This document shows, piece after piece, positions 26,952-35,887 of a DNA stretch of 64,000 nt. The stretch's first letter is position 1. Each line of letters starts with the position of its first letter. The DNA is from JAHEJV01 sp964653555 (GTDB lineage: Bacteria > Myxococcota_A > UBA9160 > SMWR01): contig CAZZFT010000010.1 in the NCBI GenBank assembly GCA_964653555.1, forward strand, positions 1 to 64,000, read 5' to 3'. Below the pieces are notes generated by a model. The model was not told the DNA's origin. It saw nothing but the letters and a program-made list of their open reading frames with translations, and did not search any database. The position numbers and the translations under genes are program-made.

Positions 26952-27481
26952 CACCGACCCTCCGCGTGGGTGCGCCGGCGCAGCAGCTCGAGCTCGACCT
27001 CCTCCTCAGCCACGGTCGCGGGTCGCGAGAACACCTCGCTCTCCTCGACGCGGGCGGCCGCGATCCGGGTGCCGACCCGGGCGCGCAGCTCCTCGAGCTG
27101 ACGCTCCTGAGCGGCTTGCTTCTCGGCCAGCCGCTCTCGCAGTCCCTCGAGCTCGGTGAGACGCCGCCGGGCGGCCTCGGCCGCGCGCCGGATCGGGAGC
27201 AGCTTGCGCACCGAGAAGCGCGCCAGCTCCTCCTGACCGCCGGAGATCGCGAGCTCGACGTCCGCATCGAGAGAGCCGGCCTCGCGCTCGAGCCGCTCGG
27301 CGTGCTCGACGAGACGCCGCGACTCCTCCGCGATCGCCTCCAGTCGCGCGCGCTTGCGATCGAGCTCGAGCTCGGCCTCGCGCAGGTGCTGCTTCGCGAG
27401 CAGCGTGCGCTCCTCGAGCTGCTCGAGCATGCCGTGGGCGTCCGCCTTCACCAGCAGACCCAGTCGTTCCATGAATCGCAT
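26951..27481 (-). CDS. PspA/IM30-like coiled-coil protein
   Basis: A 176-residue, almost entirely helical protein. The N terminus MRFMERLGLLVKADAHGMLE followed by a long heptad region with LEERTLLAKQHLREAELEL resembles PspA/IM30 (ESCRT-III-like) proteins, though it is shorter than the 220-residue E. coli PspA. AAGGAG lies 8 bases before ATG. Such proteins bind stressed membrane. It is divergent from a two-component system across a 208-base spacer containing TTTACG repeats, so control by that system is plausible. Confidence 0.75.
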   Translation of the reverse strand: MRFMERLGLLVKADAHGMLEQLEERTLLAKQHLREAELELDRKRARLEAIAEESRRLVEHAERLEREAGSLDADVELAISGGQEELARFSVRKLLPIRRAAEAARRRLTELEGLRERLAEKQAAQERQLEELRARVGTRIAAARVEESEVFSRPATVAEEEVELELLRRRTHAEGR

Positions 27482-27617
27482 GGGGGTTCTCCTTGAGGGG
27501 TGGTTTCCGGGGGGAGGGTCTCGGCTCGGCGCTTCTCCGAGCCGCCGCGGCGCGGCCGTCCGTCGGTCGCCGCGATCCAGTGTCGGCGAGGCGGTGGCGC
27601 CCGGCCGTCAAGGCGGG

Positions 27618-27655
27618 GTAAAGACCCGGACCGAGCGGTTTACGTTCGCTTTACG
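27618..27655. promoter_or_regulatory. Candidate OmpR/PhoB-type operator (TTTACG repeats)
   Basis: TTTACG occurs at 27639-27644 and again at 27650-27655, exactly 11 bases apart, the spacing at which OmpR/PhoB-family dimers bind direct repeats. An inverted copy GTAAAG lies at 27618-27623. The repeats sit 35 bases upstream of the response-regulator start in the spacer shared with the PspA-like operon. This suggests autoregulation and control of the divergent genes; binding is not shown. Confidence 0.45.
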
Positions 27656-27689
27656 GCGGGTCGGGAGGTCGCGATCTAGACTGGCCGCG

Positions 27690-28388
27690 ATGTCGAAGCG
27701 CGCTCCCGCGGTGCTCGTCGTCGAGGACGAGGAAGCGATCCGAAGGGGTCTGTGCGACGTGCTGGCCTTCCGGGGTTATGCGCCGGAGGGCGTCGAGCGC
27801 GGAGACGACGGGCTGGACCGGGGACTCTCCCGGGAGCACGCGTTGGTGCTGCTCGACGTGATGCTTCCGGGCAAGAGCGGCATCGACGTCTGCCGGGAGC
27901 TGCGCAGCGCTCTGCCCGAGCTGCCGATCCTGATGCTCACCGCGCGAGGCGCCGAGGAGGACGTTCTCGAGGGGTTCCGAGCGGGGGCCGACGACTACGT
28001 CACGAAGCCCTTCTCGGTGGCGGAGCTGCTGGCCCGGGTCGAAGCGCTGCTGCGCAGGAGCGGGGCGCGGGTGCACGACGAAGAGGGTCCTCCTTTCGAT
28101 TTCGGGCCCTGGCAGGTCGATCGCCGCACCCGGACTGCGCGGCGCGGCGAGCAGAGCGTGGAGCTCACCCAGCTCGAAGCCGCCCTGGCCGCCCTCTTCG
28201 CGGGAGAGCGGGGGCGGATCCTCTCCCGCCGTCGACTGCTGCGGGAGGTCTGGGAGATCGCCCATCCCGATCGGGTCGAGACGCGCACCGTCGACATGCA
28301 CGTGTCGAAGCTGCGCAAGAAGCTCTGCTCCGCGGGCGAGGCGCTGATCCAGACCGTGCGGGGCGAAGGCTACCGCTTCACGGCATGA
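27690..28388 (+). CDS. OmpR/PhoB-family response regulator
   Basis: A 232-residue regulator. The receiver domain has acidic VEDEE, phospho-acceptor Asp56 in LLDVMLPG, and Lys106 in VTKPFS. The C-terminal winged helix has RTRTARRGEQSVELT and ends VDMHVSKLRKKL then VRGEGYRFTA, typical of OmpR. ATG 27690 lies only 7 bases after TAGACT, and no Shine-Dalgarno is close, so the message may be nearly leaderless. It overlaps the sensor kinase by ATGA. TTTACG repeats upstream suggest it controls itself. Confidence 0.93.
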   Translation: MSKRAPAVLVVEDEEAIRRGLCDVLAFRGYAPEGVERGDDGLDRGLSREHALVLLDVMLPGKSGIDVCRELRSALPELPILMLTARGAEEDVLEGFRAGADDYVTKPFSVAELLARVEALLRRSGARVHDEEGPPFDFGPWQVDRRTRTARRGEQSVELTQLEAALAALFAGERGRILSRRRLLREVWEIAHPDRVETRTVDMHVSKLRKKLCSAGEALIQTVRGEGYRFTA

Positions 28389-30454
28389 GGCGGATCCGCC
28401 TCGCGCTGCTCCTCGTCTCGGCGGCGACGCTCGCCGTCGTGGGTGTGCTCGCCTGGCGCGCGAACCAGGGGTTCGCCGCCGAGCGCGCGATGCGACACCA
28501 GGCGGTGGCGGAGCGCGCCTTCGAGGAGATGGAACGCGCCCTGGGCGACTTCCTGGCGCGCGAGGAGGCCAGACCCTTCGAGGACTACGCCTTCTATCTG
28601 CCGGTGAGCGGCGAGCGATCCCCGCTAGCGCATCCTTCCGAGCCTTTCGTCATCGGTGCTTTCCAGGTGGATCCGGAAGGGGTGGTGACGACGCCGCTCG
28701 AGCCCGAAGACGATGCGACGGCGCGGCAGCGCGGCGACTGGCCGCCGGACGACCGCGCGCGCGCCTCCGCCGCCCGTGTGCGCAGCGCGGTGGCTGGACT
28801 GTGGCCTTCTCGCCCGGGCGCGCTCCAGGAGACGGACGCCGTCGCGCGCGCGGACGCGGAGGCCCTCGGTCGCCGCGCCGGCGGGCCCGACGCGGAGGCG
28901 GTGGTCGAACCCTCGACACCGCCCGGCAGTCAGGCTCCCGGAACGACGCGCGTCGTCTCCGGGCCAGGGTTCGACGCGCGGGAGATCGATCGCGATCGGT
29001 CGTCGCTCGCGAAGGGGGAGGCGCAGAGCGCCTTCGACGTGCTCGAGAGCCTGAACCGCTCGACGGAGGAGCGCCGGGAGCGCAAGCAGAAGGTGGCTCG
29101 AGCCCCCTACTCGGCTCTCTACGGCAGCTCGAGCCAGGCGGCCGGATCCCTCGCCTCCGAGGCCGAGGGCCCTCTCGCCCCGCTGCCGACCGTGGCGCCG
29201 CCGGAGCTCGCGCTCTCCGACCGGGCGGTCGCGCCCGCCCTTCGCGCCGCCCCCGGGAGCCCGACCCCGGCTCCCCAACGGCGGCCGTTCACCGTCACCG
29301 AAGACAAGGCGCGGTCCGTCGCCGAGCCGAAGCGCGCGAGCCGGGAGCTGCGGGTCGCGATCGACCCGATGGTCGGAGTCGCCCACGGCGAGGGAGAGCT
29401 CGTCCTCTACCGCACGGTGCTGGTCGACCGGAGCGGCTATCGCCAGGGTCTCGTGATCGACCGCGCTGCCCTGGGCGCCTGGCTCGACGAACGCGTGATC
29501 GACCAGACCGAGCTCGGCGACGTGGCGACGCTCTCCTTCGGGGGCGATCGGGCGGGAGCGGCGGCAGGCGATTGCTACGTCTTCGCCCATCGCTTCGCCG
29601 AGCCCTTCGACGCGCTCCAGGCCCGGCTCCAGCTCGCTCCGCTTCCCGGCGCGGGATCTCCCGGTGCCCTGTACGCACTCGTCGCGCTGCTGCTCGCTCT
29701 CGGAGCGGCGGGTCTCTATGCCGTGCACCGCACGGTGGCCGTCGCGGTGCAGTACGCCGAGCGGCGGAGCAACTTCGTCGCCGCCGTCACCCACGAGCTG
29801 AAGACCCCCCTCACGTCGATCCGGATGTACGCCGAGATGCTGCGCGACGGACTCGTCTCGGGTACCTACAAGCGACAGGAGTACTACGACACGATCACCG
29901 ACGAGTCCGAGCGCCTCTCCCGGCTGGTCGACAACGTGCTCGAGTTCTCGAAGCTCGAGGGCGGCCGCGGGGAGCTGGCCACCACGGTCGGCTCCGTGGG
30001 TCCGGTGCTCGAGGAGGCCGCCGAGAAGCTCGCTGCCCACGCGAAGCGCGAGGGCTTCTCCCTCGAAGTGCGCCTGGCGCCCGAGCTCCCGGTCGTGCGC
30101 TTCGACCGGGACGCGCTGCTCCAGGTGCTCTTCAACCTGGTCGACAACGCGATGAAGTACGCGAGGTCCTCCGAACGGCGCATCGTCGAGCTGGAGGCGA
30201 TCCGTCACGGAGACGCGGTCACCGTCGCCGTCCGGGACTTCGGTCCCGGGGTTTCGCGCTCCCACCTCGATCGCGTGTTCGATCCCTTCTACCGCGGCGA
30301 GTCGGAGCTCACACGGACGACGAAGGGGACGGGAATCGGACTGGCGCTGGTGAAGGAGCTGGCCGAACGAATGGGCGCGGCGGTGAGTGGGGCCAACGCC
30401 GACGGCGGCGGGTTCCAGGTGCGTCTCGTCTTTCCGATCGAGGGCGTCGCCTAG
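28385..30454 (+). CDS. Membrane sensor histidine kinase with large sensor domain
   Basis: A 689-residue kinase overlapping the response regulator by ATGA. An N-terminal transmembrane segment (LALLLVSAATLAVVGVLAW) and a second near residues 430-450 (LYALVALLLALGAAGLYAV) enclose about 400 residues, probably periplasmic. Residues about 120-320 of that region are Pro/Ala/Arg-rich and look disordered. The HisKA box FVAAVTHELKTPLTS has His470. The ATPase domain has NLVDNAMKYA, VRDFGPGVS and GTGIGLALVKELAER. No HAMP domain is obvious. The low-complexity insertion inside the sensor is unusual. Signal unknown; the PspA-like neighbours suggest envelope stress. Confidence 0.92.
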   Translation: MRRIRLALLLVSAATLAVVGVLAWRANQGFAAERAMRHQAVAERAFEEMERALGDFLAREEARPFEDYAFYLPVSGERSPLAHPSEPFVIGAFQVDPEGVVTTPLEPEDDATARQRGDWPPDDRARASAARVRSAVAGLWPSRPGALQETDAVARADAEALGRRAGGPDAEAVVEPSTPPGSQAPGTTRVVSGPGFDAREIDRDRSSLAKGEAQSAFDVLESLNRSTEERRERKQKVARAPYSALYGSSSQAAGSLASEAEGPLAPLPTVAPPELALSDRAVAPALRAAPGSPTPAPQRRPFTVTEDKARSVAEPKRASRELRVAIDPMVGVAHGEGELVLYRTVLVDRSGYRQGLVIDRAALGAWLDERVIDQTELGDVATLSFGGDRAGAAAGDCYVFAHRFAEPFDALQARLQLAPLPGAGSPGALYALVALLLALGAAGLYAVHRTVAVAVQYAERRSNFVAAVTHELKTPLTSIRMYAEMLRDGLVSGTYKRQEYYDTITDESERLSRLVDNVLEFSKLEGGRGELATTVGSVGPVLEEAAEKLAAHAKREGFSLEVRLAPELPVVRFDRDALLQVLFNLVDNAMKYARSSERRIVELEAIRHGDAVTVAVRDFGPGVSRSHLDRVFDPFYRGESELTRTTKGTGIGLALVKELAERMGAAVSGANADGGGFQVRLVFPIEGVA

Positions 30455-30462
30455 GCCACCGC

Positions 30463-31494
30463 TCAGAGGGGCTCGACGAGGGGATCGTTGAGGTACTCCC
30501 GGAAGCTCTCGAGCGAGCTCTCGACGCGCTTGGGCGCGTCGAAGACGGCGACGTTGAACAGCGCGTCGCCCTCGTTCACCAGCGGGAGCTCGCTGCGGCC
30601 GATCACGATGCCCGCGCGCTCCGCGAGCACCGGGATCTCCTCCGCCCCGAGCGGGTCGCCGACGATGCCGAGGCGGTCGCCGACGGCCACGGCCGCGCCC
30701 AGCTTCGCGCGCCCGCGCAGGATCCCGCTTCCGGGAGCGCGCACCCATTGGCTCGACTTGGCGATGAAGGGCTTCTCGCCCGGCCTCGAGGACGGCGCGG
30801 CGGGCAGCATGCGCAGGGCGCGCATCACGCGCATCACGCCGCGGAAGCCCGCCTGGATCGCCACCTCGTCGAAGCGCAGCGCCTCGCCGCCCTCGTAGAG
30901 CAGGATCGGGATCTCGCGCTCGAGCACCGCCTGGCGCAGGGAGCCGTCGCGCAGGTTGGAGTCGAGAACCACCGGGACGCCGAAGGCCCGAGCCAGGCGG
31001 TCCGTCTCCGGGTCCGCCAGGAAGGCGCGGATCTGCGGGAGGTTGGAGCGATGGACGGCCGCAGTGTGGATGTCGATGCCGTGGGTCGCGTGATCGACCA
31101 CCTCGGAGACGAACAGATGGGCGAGCCGCGACGCGAGCGAGCCCCGGGGCGAGCCGGGAAACGAGCGATTCAGGTCGCGGCGGTCGGGCAGGTAGCGCGA
31201 TAGGCCCACGAAGCCGTAGAGGTTGACGATCGGGACCGCGATCAGAGCCCCGCGCAGCCGACGCAGCACCCGCTGAGCGAGGACGCGCCGGATGATCTCG
31301 ACACCGGCGATCTCGTCGCCGTGGATCGCCGCGCACACGAACAGACGCGGGCCGGGGGCGCTGCCGCGGATCACCTCGACGGGGAGAGAGATCTCGTTGC
31401 CGCTCACGCGTCGTCCCACCGGGATCTGGATCCGTTTGCGCTCGCCGGGAGCGACGGCGGTTCCGGCGATCACGAGCGGTGCCTCGTCGTTCAT
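30463..31494 (-). CDS. Succinylglutamate desuccinylase/aspartoacylase-like enzyme
   Basis: A 343-residue M14-like zinc enzyme. The zinc motif AAIHGDEIAG supplies His and Glu, LNRSFPG is the substrate-binding block, and HGIDIHTAA carries the third zinc ligand. IPILLYEGGEALRF contributes the catalytic Glu. The last about 110 residues (from WVRAPGSGIL) form a beta domain resembling the lipoyl/biotinyl fold common in this subgroup. These enzymes remove acyl groups from amino acids or small molecules. It is convergent with the histidine kinase. Substrate not inferable. Confidence 0.87.
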   Translation of the reverse strand: MNDEAPLVIAGTAVAPGERKRIQIPVGRRVSGNEISLPVEVIRGSAPGPRLFVCAAIHGDEIAGVEIIRRVLAQRVLRRLRGALIAVPIVNLYGFVGLSRYLPDRRDLNRSFPGSPRGSLASRLAHLFVSEVVDHATHGIDIHTAAVHRSNLPQIRAFLADPETDRLARAFGVPVVLDSNLRDGSLRQAVLEREIPILLYEGGEALRFDEVAIQAGFRGVMRVMRALRMLPAAPSSRPGEKPFIAKSSQWVRAPGSGILRGRAKLGAAVAVGDRLGIVGDPLGAEEIPVLAERAGIVIGRSELPLVNEGDALFNVAVFDAPKRVESSLESFREYLNDPLVEPL

Positions 31495-31547
31495 GGCGCC
31501 CGCATTCTCGCGCGTCGCTTCGCCGCTGTCGCCCGTCGGGTCCGCGC

Positions 31548-32948
31548 TCACGAGTCGGCGGGACCCGCCGTCGAGGCGACCAGCGCCTGGAGGTCGTCTC
31601 GCATCATCCCGCGCAGGATGCGCAGCTCCGCCGCCCGATGCGGGGCCAGCCGCAGCGTGAGCCAGGCGCGCAGCTCGCTCCAGAAGCTCTCGGTGTGCTC
31701 GAAGAAGCGAAGTGCGACCCAGCCGGTCGCGGGAGCCACCACCGCCATCAGCGAGGCTCCGAGCGCTCCCCACGCACGTCCGGCCAGCGCGATTTCGATC
31801 GCCCAGGCGATCGGGAACAGGAACAGCCCGGAGATCACCTTGTAGGTCGCCGGCTGGTCCCCCTGGTCCTCCACAGTGGAGGCGACCCAGCCCGGAACGC
31901 GGTAGGGGAGGTAGTTGAGCGCGAGGCCGACGAGTGCGATCGGCAGCAGAACGGCGAGGGTCGGCACGCGGAAGCCCAGGTAGCCCGCCACGTGGCTCCA
32001 GGGATAGTCCGCGATCACGTGGTCGTCGCGCAGGTGCAGGGTCTCGAGCAGCAGCTCGTAGCGGCGTGCCATCGCCTCCAGGGCCTCCACGCGCTCGCGA
32101 TCCTGTGCACGCACCGCCTCGTAGCCGGCGCCGAAGGACTGACGCAGGGAGAAGCGCTCGCCGAGTCCGGAGCGGCCGGGCATCGGCCGCTTGGGCTCGG
32201 AGGCGTAGATCTCGGCCGCGCGCTCCACGAGCCGTGCGGTGTGCCACGAATCGAAGTTGAGGGTGACGCCGCGCAGTCCGGCTTCGATCTTGTGGGTGAG
32301 ATCGCGGACGCCCGATTCGTCGTCGCCCTCCGCGCTGCCGCGGATCGCGGCTCCGACCGTCACCAGCAGACGCGATCGGAACCGCCCTTTCTCATCGAAG
32401 GTCAGGCCGACCGGGACGATCGCGACCGACTCGGCGCCGCTCTCCTGGGCGCCGATCGCGATCCGGGCGGCGCCCGTGCGCAGCGGCTGGAGCGACGGTT
32501 GGTCGTGACTGACTCCCTCCGGAAACAGCGCGACGGCGCCGTCCGCGGCGAGCTCCGCGAAGCAGCGCGAGAAGGTCTCCCGGTTGCGGGAGGTGGACCC
32601 GTCCTGAGCGCGGTAGATCGGGATCGCGCCGACCAGGGAGAGCAGGGGCAACACCGCCGGATTGCCCCATAGCGTGTGCTTGGCGAGGAAGCGCGGCAAA
32701 CGCGGCAGCAGGGCGACCAGCACGATCGGGTCGACGAGCGCATTGCCGTGATTGGCCACGAACAGCACCGGACCGCTTGCCGGGACGTGCTCGGCGCCCT
32801 CGATCTCCACGCTGCGGTAGAACACCGCGAGCACCAGACGCGCCAGTCTTCGGGCCAGGCGGTCCAGCCGGCGGCGCCGTCTCGCCGCCGACGAGCCCGC
32901 CCGGTCGTCCCCCGCCGCTCGATCCTCCACGACGCGGGGAGTCACCAT
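31548..32948 (-). CDS. Lysophospholipid (1-acylglycerol-3-phosphate type) acyltransferase
   Basis: A 466-residue membrane-associated acyltransferase. VLFVANHGNALVDP has the catalytic His with Asp spaced as in the GPAT/Gpt2-like branch (NHxN...D). VGAIPIYRAQDG is motif II and ALFPEGVSHDQPS is motif III (FPEG). The C-terminal part contains two or three hydrophobic segments around residues 320-410 (VLLPIALVGLALNYLPY; LFLFPIAWAIEIALAG). It is about 55 bases from the aspartoacylase-like gene and 24 bases downstream of the acyl-CoA dehydrogenase operon, so it may be the operon's last gene. Confidence 0.87.
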   Translation of the reverse strand: MVTPRVVEDRAAGDDRAGSSAARRRRRLDRLARRLARLVLAVFYRSVEIEGAEHVPASGPVLFVANHGNALVDPIVLVALLPRLPRFLAKHTLWGNPAVLPLLSLVGAIPIYRAQDGSTSRNRETFSRCFAELAADGAVALFPEGVSHDQPSLQPLRTGAARIAIGAQESGAESVAIVPVGLTFDEKGRFRSRLLVTVGAAIRGSAEGDDESGVRDLTHKIEAGLRGVTLNFDSWHTARLVERAAEIYASEPKRPMPGRSGLGERFSLRQSFGAGYEAVRAQDRERVEALEAMARRYELLLETLHLRDDHVIADYPWSHVAGYLGFRVPTLAVLLPIALVGLALNYLPYRVPGWVASTVEDQGDQPATYKVISGLFLFPIAWAIEIALAGRAWGALGASLMAVVAPATGWVALRFFEHTESFWSELRAWLTLRLAPHRAAELRILRGMMRDDLQALVASTAGPADS

Positions 32949-32972
32949 TGGATCCGGCCTCCCGATCCCACC

Positions 32973-34094
32973 TCAGGTTCGCGCGCTGAGGCCCAGCGCC
33001 TCCCGGGCGACGACCCCGCGCATCACCTCCGACGTTCCGCCCCCGATCGTCTCCCACAGGCTCTGGCGCCACAAGAGCTCCACCCGCTCGCCGTGGACCA
33101 GCGCCCCGGGCCCACCGAAGTCGAGGGCTGCGCGCGCGATCTCCTGGCACACGACCGTGTGTAGGACCTTGTTGGCGGCGGCCTCCGCCACGCCGGTCCG
33201 CCCGTGCAGCATCGCGTCGAGCACGCGTAGCCCGCACGCCTCCACTTCTGCGACGCGCACCGACAGCTCGGCCAGGGTGGTGCGCACGCGCGGATCGCCC
33301 GTGAGGCCCCGGCCCCGGGCCCAGGCCACCACCTCTTCGAGGTCGCGGCGCACGCGGCCGGGCGGAAACTGGATGTGGCGCTCATCGGCGAGCGCCTCGG
33401 CCATGATCTTCCAGGCGCCGTTCTCGGGCCCGATCCGCTGCTCGACGGGAACCCGGACGTCGTCGAAGAACACCTCGTTCAGCTGGTCGCCGTCGAGAGT
33501 GGGTAGCGGTCGTACGGTGACGCCCGGCGCGTTCGCCTCGATGATCAGCAGCGAAAGGCCGCGTCCCCGGCTCTGGGGATCTCCGGTGCGCACCAGGGTC
33601 CAGAGGCAGTCCATGTCCTGGGCGTAGGATTGCCAGCACTTGCGGCCGCTCACCGTGTAGTCGGAGGCCCGTCGCTCGGCGCGACAGCGGACCGCGGCCA
33701 GGTCGGATCCGGCCTCGGGCTCCGAGTAGGCGAGGGAGAAGTGGATCTCTCCGCGCCGGATCGGTGGCAGCCAGCGCTCGCGCTGGGCCTCGGTGCCGTA
33801 GCGGGCGATCGTCTTCGCGACGATTCCCGAGGCGAGCGGATTGCGCGCCGCGCGCGCGTAGGCCACTTCGTCCCACAGGATGTACTCGTAGGTGAGCGGC
33901 CTTCCGCCCCCCCCGGCCTCGACCGGCCAGCCGAGGGAGAGCCAGCCGCGATCGGCCATCGCGGCGAAGAAGGCCTTCACGCTCGGCCAGTGGTGGCCCT
34001 GGAGGAAGAACGCGTCGAGGTCGCGGTGGTCGGCGAGGAATGCGACCACCTCGGCCCGGAACGCCTCCTCCTCGGGCGAGAAGGCGGGGTTCAC
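32973..34094 (-). CDS. Acyl-CoA dehydrogenase, catalytic (alpha-type) subunit
   Basis: A 373-residue ACAD whose GTG start overlaps the enoyl-CoA hydratase stop as GTGA. FAD/substrate blocks are FSLAYSEPEAGSDLA and YTVSGRKCWQSYAQ. A glutamate sits in EALADERHIQFPPG at the position used as base by FadE-type alpha subunits, and the end reads WETIGGGTSEVMRGVVAREA. It lies in the same run as the shorter, Glu-lacking ACAD at 34933-35883, and the two could form an alpha2beta2 enzyme like those of actinobacterial steroid side-chain degradation. That pairing is inference. Confidence 0.88.
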   Translation of the reverse strand: MNPAFSPEEEAFRAEVVAFLADHRDLDAFFLQGHHWPSVKAFFAAMADRGWLSLGWPVEAGGGGRPLTYEYILWDEVAYARAARNPLASGIVAKTIARYGTEAQRERWLPPIRRGEIHFSLAYSEPEAGSDLAAVRCRAERRASDYTVSGRKCWQSYAQDMDCLWTLVRTGDPQSRGRGLSLLIIEANAPGVTVRPLPTLDGDQLNEVFFDDVRVPVEQRIGPENGAWKIMAEALADERHIQFPPGRVRRDLEEVVAWARGRGLTGDPRVRTTLAELSVRVAEVEACGLRVLDAMLHGRTGVAEAAANKVLHTVVCQEIARAALDFGGPGALVHGERVELLWRQSLWETIGGGTSEVMRGVVAREALGLSART

Positions 34095-34936
34095 GAATCC
34101 TCGCCGCGTGCGTTCGGGTTCGGGTTCCAGTGCGGCGCGCGCTTCTCCGCGAAAGCGCGCGGACCCTCCCGGAAGTCGGGGTGGCTCCAGTGCAGGCGCA
34201 GCAGACTCCAGGCCGCCTCGAGCGCAGCGGTGTAGCCCTGCTCCAGGCTTCCCCAGATCGCCTGCTTCGAGAGCGTCATCGCCTGGGGCGAGTTCTCGAG
34301 CATCTGCTCGGCCATCGCGATCGCAGCGGGCAGGACGGCCGACGGCTCCGCCACCAACTCGTCCACCAGGCCCAGCTCGTAGGCGCGCCGCGCCGGCATC
34401 CGGTAGTGACGGCCCAGCAGGGTCATGCGCAGCGCCGAGCCGAGGGGCAGGCGCTTGGCGAGTCCCACGTTCTCCAGGGCGCCCACCATGCCGACGTTCA
34501 CGTGGCTGTCCATGAAGGCGGCGTTCTCGCTGGCGAGTACGATGTCGGCGTCGACGACGAAGTGCAGGCCGCCCCCGACGCACAGTCCCTGCACGGCGCA
34601 CAGCACCGGCTTCCACACCCGATTCTGATGCGGGGACCAGTGCACCGCTTCGGCGAGCGGGCGGTTGACGAACACGTCTCCCGCGCCCTCGCTCTCCGCC
34701 TCGCCGACGTCGAAGCCGGTGCAGAAGTGCCGCTCGCCGGCGGCGGTGACGATCGCGACCCGGATCGCGTCGTCGTCGCGCACCTCGCTCCAGATCGCGC
34801 GCAGCACCGGCTGCATGGCCGGGGCGAGCGCGTTGCCGCGTTCGGGCCGGTCCAGCGTCACGATCGCGATGCCGTCGTCGCGTCGCTCGTAGCGGACGCC
34901 GGGCAGCGGTCCTCGCAGGTCGGGGGCAGTGTTCAT
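34091..34936 (-). CDS. Enoyl-CoA hydratase/isomerase
   Basis: A 281-residue crotonase. GIAIVTLDRPERGNALAPAM and FCTGFDVGEAESEG give the oxyanion-hole region. LCAVQGLCVGGGLHFVVDAD is the second half of the CoA-binding signature, and YELGLVDELV is typical. It overlaps both neighbours by 4 bases (ATGA upstream, GTGA downstream), sitting between two ACAD genes as expected for a beta-oxidation cycle. The Glu pair of classic hydratases is not clear, so isomerase or hydrolase activity is possible. Confidence 0.88.
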   Translation of the reverse strand: MNTAPDLRGPLPGVRYERRDDGIAIVTLDRPERGNALAPAMQPVLRAIWSEVRDDDAIRVAIVTAAGERHFCTGFDVGEAESEGAGDVFVNRPLAEAVHWSPHQNRVWKPVLCAVQGLCVGGGLHFVVDADIVLASENAAFMDSHVNVGMVGALENVGLAKRLPLGSALRMTLLGRHYRMPARRAYELGLVDELVAEPSAVLPAAIAMAEQMLENSPQAMTLSKQAIWGSLEQGYTAALEAAWSLLRLHWSHPDFREGPRAFAEKRAPHWNPNPNARGEDS

Positions 34937-35883
34937 GCGTCGAGGCCTCCTAGTCCGTGATGCGCGAGCAGCGCGTCGCGGGCGACGTCGGGGTGAGGCG
35001 GCTGCGACGCGAGCTGGCGGAGGCGTCGCGAGACGTGGAAGACCGGGCCGTCCACGGTGATGCCGAGGGCGCCGAAGATCTGATGGCAGGTGTAGGCGGC
35101 CTCGAGTGCGGAGCGGGTGGCCGACAGGCGCGCGGCCGCGGCGCGCGCCCGGAGGTCGCCCGCTCCTGCGTCCCAGGCATGGCTCGCGATGCGCGCGAGG
35201 GTGGCGGCGGCGTCGAGGCGCATGTGGGCATCGGCGAGTGGGTGGGCGACGGCCTGGAAGTCGCCGATCGGTCGCCCGAACTGGGTGCGGTTGCGCGCGT
35301 GCTCGACGGCGGCGAGCACCAGCGCGTGGCCGGCGGCGGCGGCGTAGGCGCCGAGCGCGACGTCATGGAGAGCCCAGGCGCGCTCCGGGACCGCGAGCGG
35401 AGGGCCGAGCTCGAGCTCCACGCGGCCCCAGGGCTCGCCGCCCAGCGTATCCACCGCTTCGATCTGCGACCGCGGTGTTCCCCGTCGCACGCCGTCGGCG
35501 TCGATGGCGAGGAAGCAGTCGGCGACCGGTGCGAAGGGGAGCAGCGGCGGTGCGCCGAGGGCCACGATCCACTCGCCTCTCGTCACCCGCGCGCGATCCG
35601 GGGGATCCAGCACCTGGCAGGCGAGCACCGTCGCGGGGAGCGGTCCCGGGAACGTCGCTGCTCCGAGCGACTCCATCGCCGCGACCAGCTCGCAGGCGCC
35701 TCCCTCTCCTTCGGGCGTCGCGAGCGCAAGCACGCCCAGAGCCGCGAGCTCCTGCCACAGCGAGCGGGGAAGGGTACCCGCGGCCTCGCGCACCCTCTCC
35801 TCGGGACACCGCTCGGCGCAGAACGAAGCGATCGCGTCGGCGATCGCCTGCTGCGTGTCGTCGAGGGCGAGATCCAGGGGCAC
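34933..35883 (-). CDS. Acyl-CoA dehydrogenase, short beta-type subunit
   Basis: A 316-residue ACAD-fold protein, shorter than the usual 380. The FAD/adenine-side motif RTQFGRPIGDFQAVAH is clear and TCHQIFGALGITVDG matches the C-terminal block. The substrate-side YSEPEAGSD segment and a catalytic Glu are not seen. Short Glu-lacking ACADs form heterotetramers with a catalytic partner in steroid and other polycyclic acid degradation. It overlaps the hydratase by ATGA and is 4 bases from the next ACAD-like gene. Confidence 0.85.
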   Translation of the reverse strand: MPLDLALDDTQQAIADAIASFCAERCPEERVREAAGTLPRSLWQELAALGVLALATPEGEGGACELVAAMESLGAATFPGPLPATVLACQVLDPPDRARVTRGEWIVALGAPPLLPFAPVADCFLAIDADGVRRGTPRSQIEAVDTLGGEPWGRVELELGPPLAVPERAWALHDVALGAYAAAAGHALVLAAVEHARNRTQFGRPIGDFQAVAHPLADAHMRLDAAATLARIASHAWDAGAGDLRARAAAARLSATRSALEAAYTCHQIFGALGITVDGPVFHVSRRLRQLASQPPHPDVARDALLAHHGLGGLDA

Positions 35884-35887
35884 CTCT

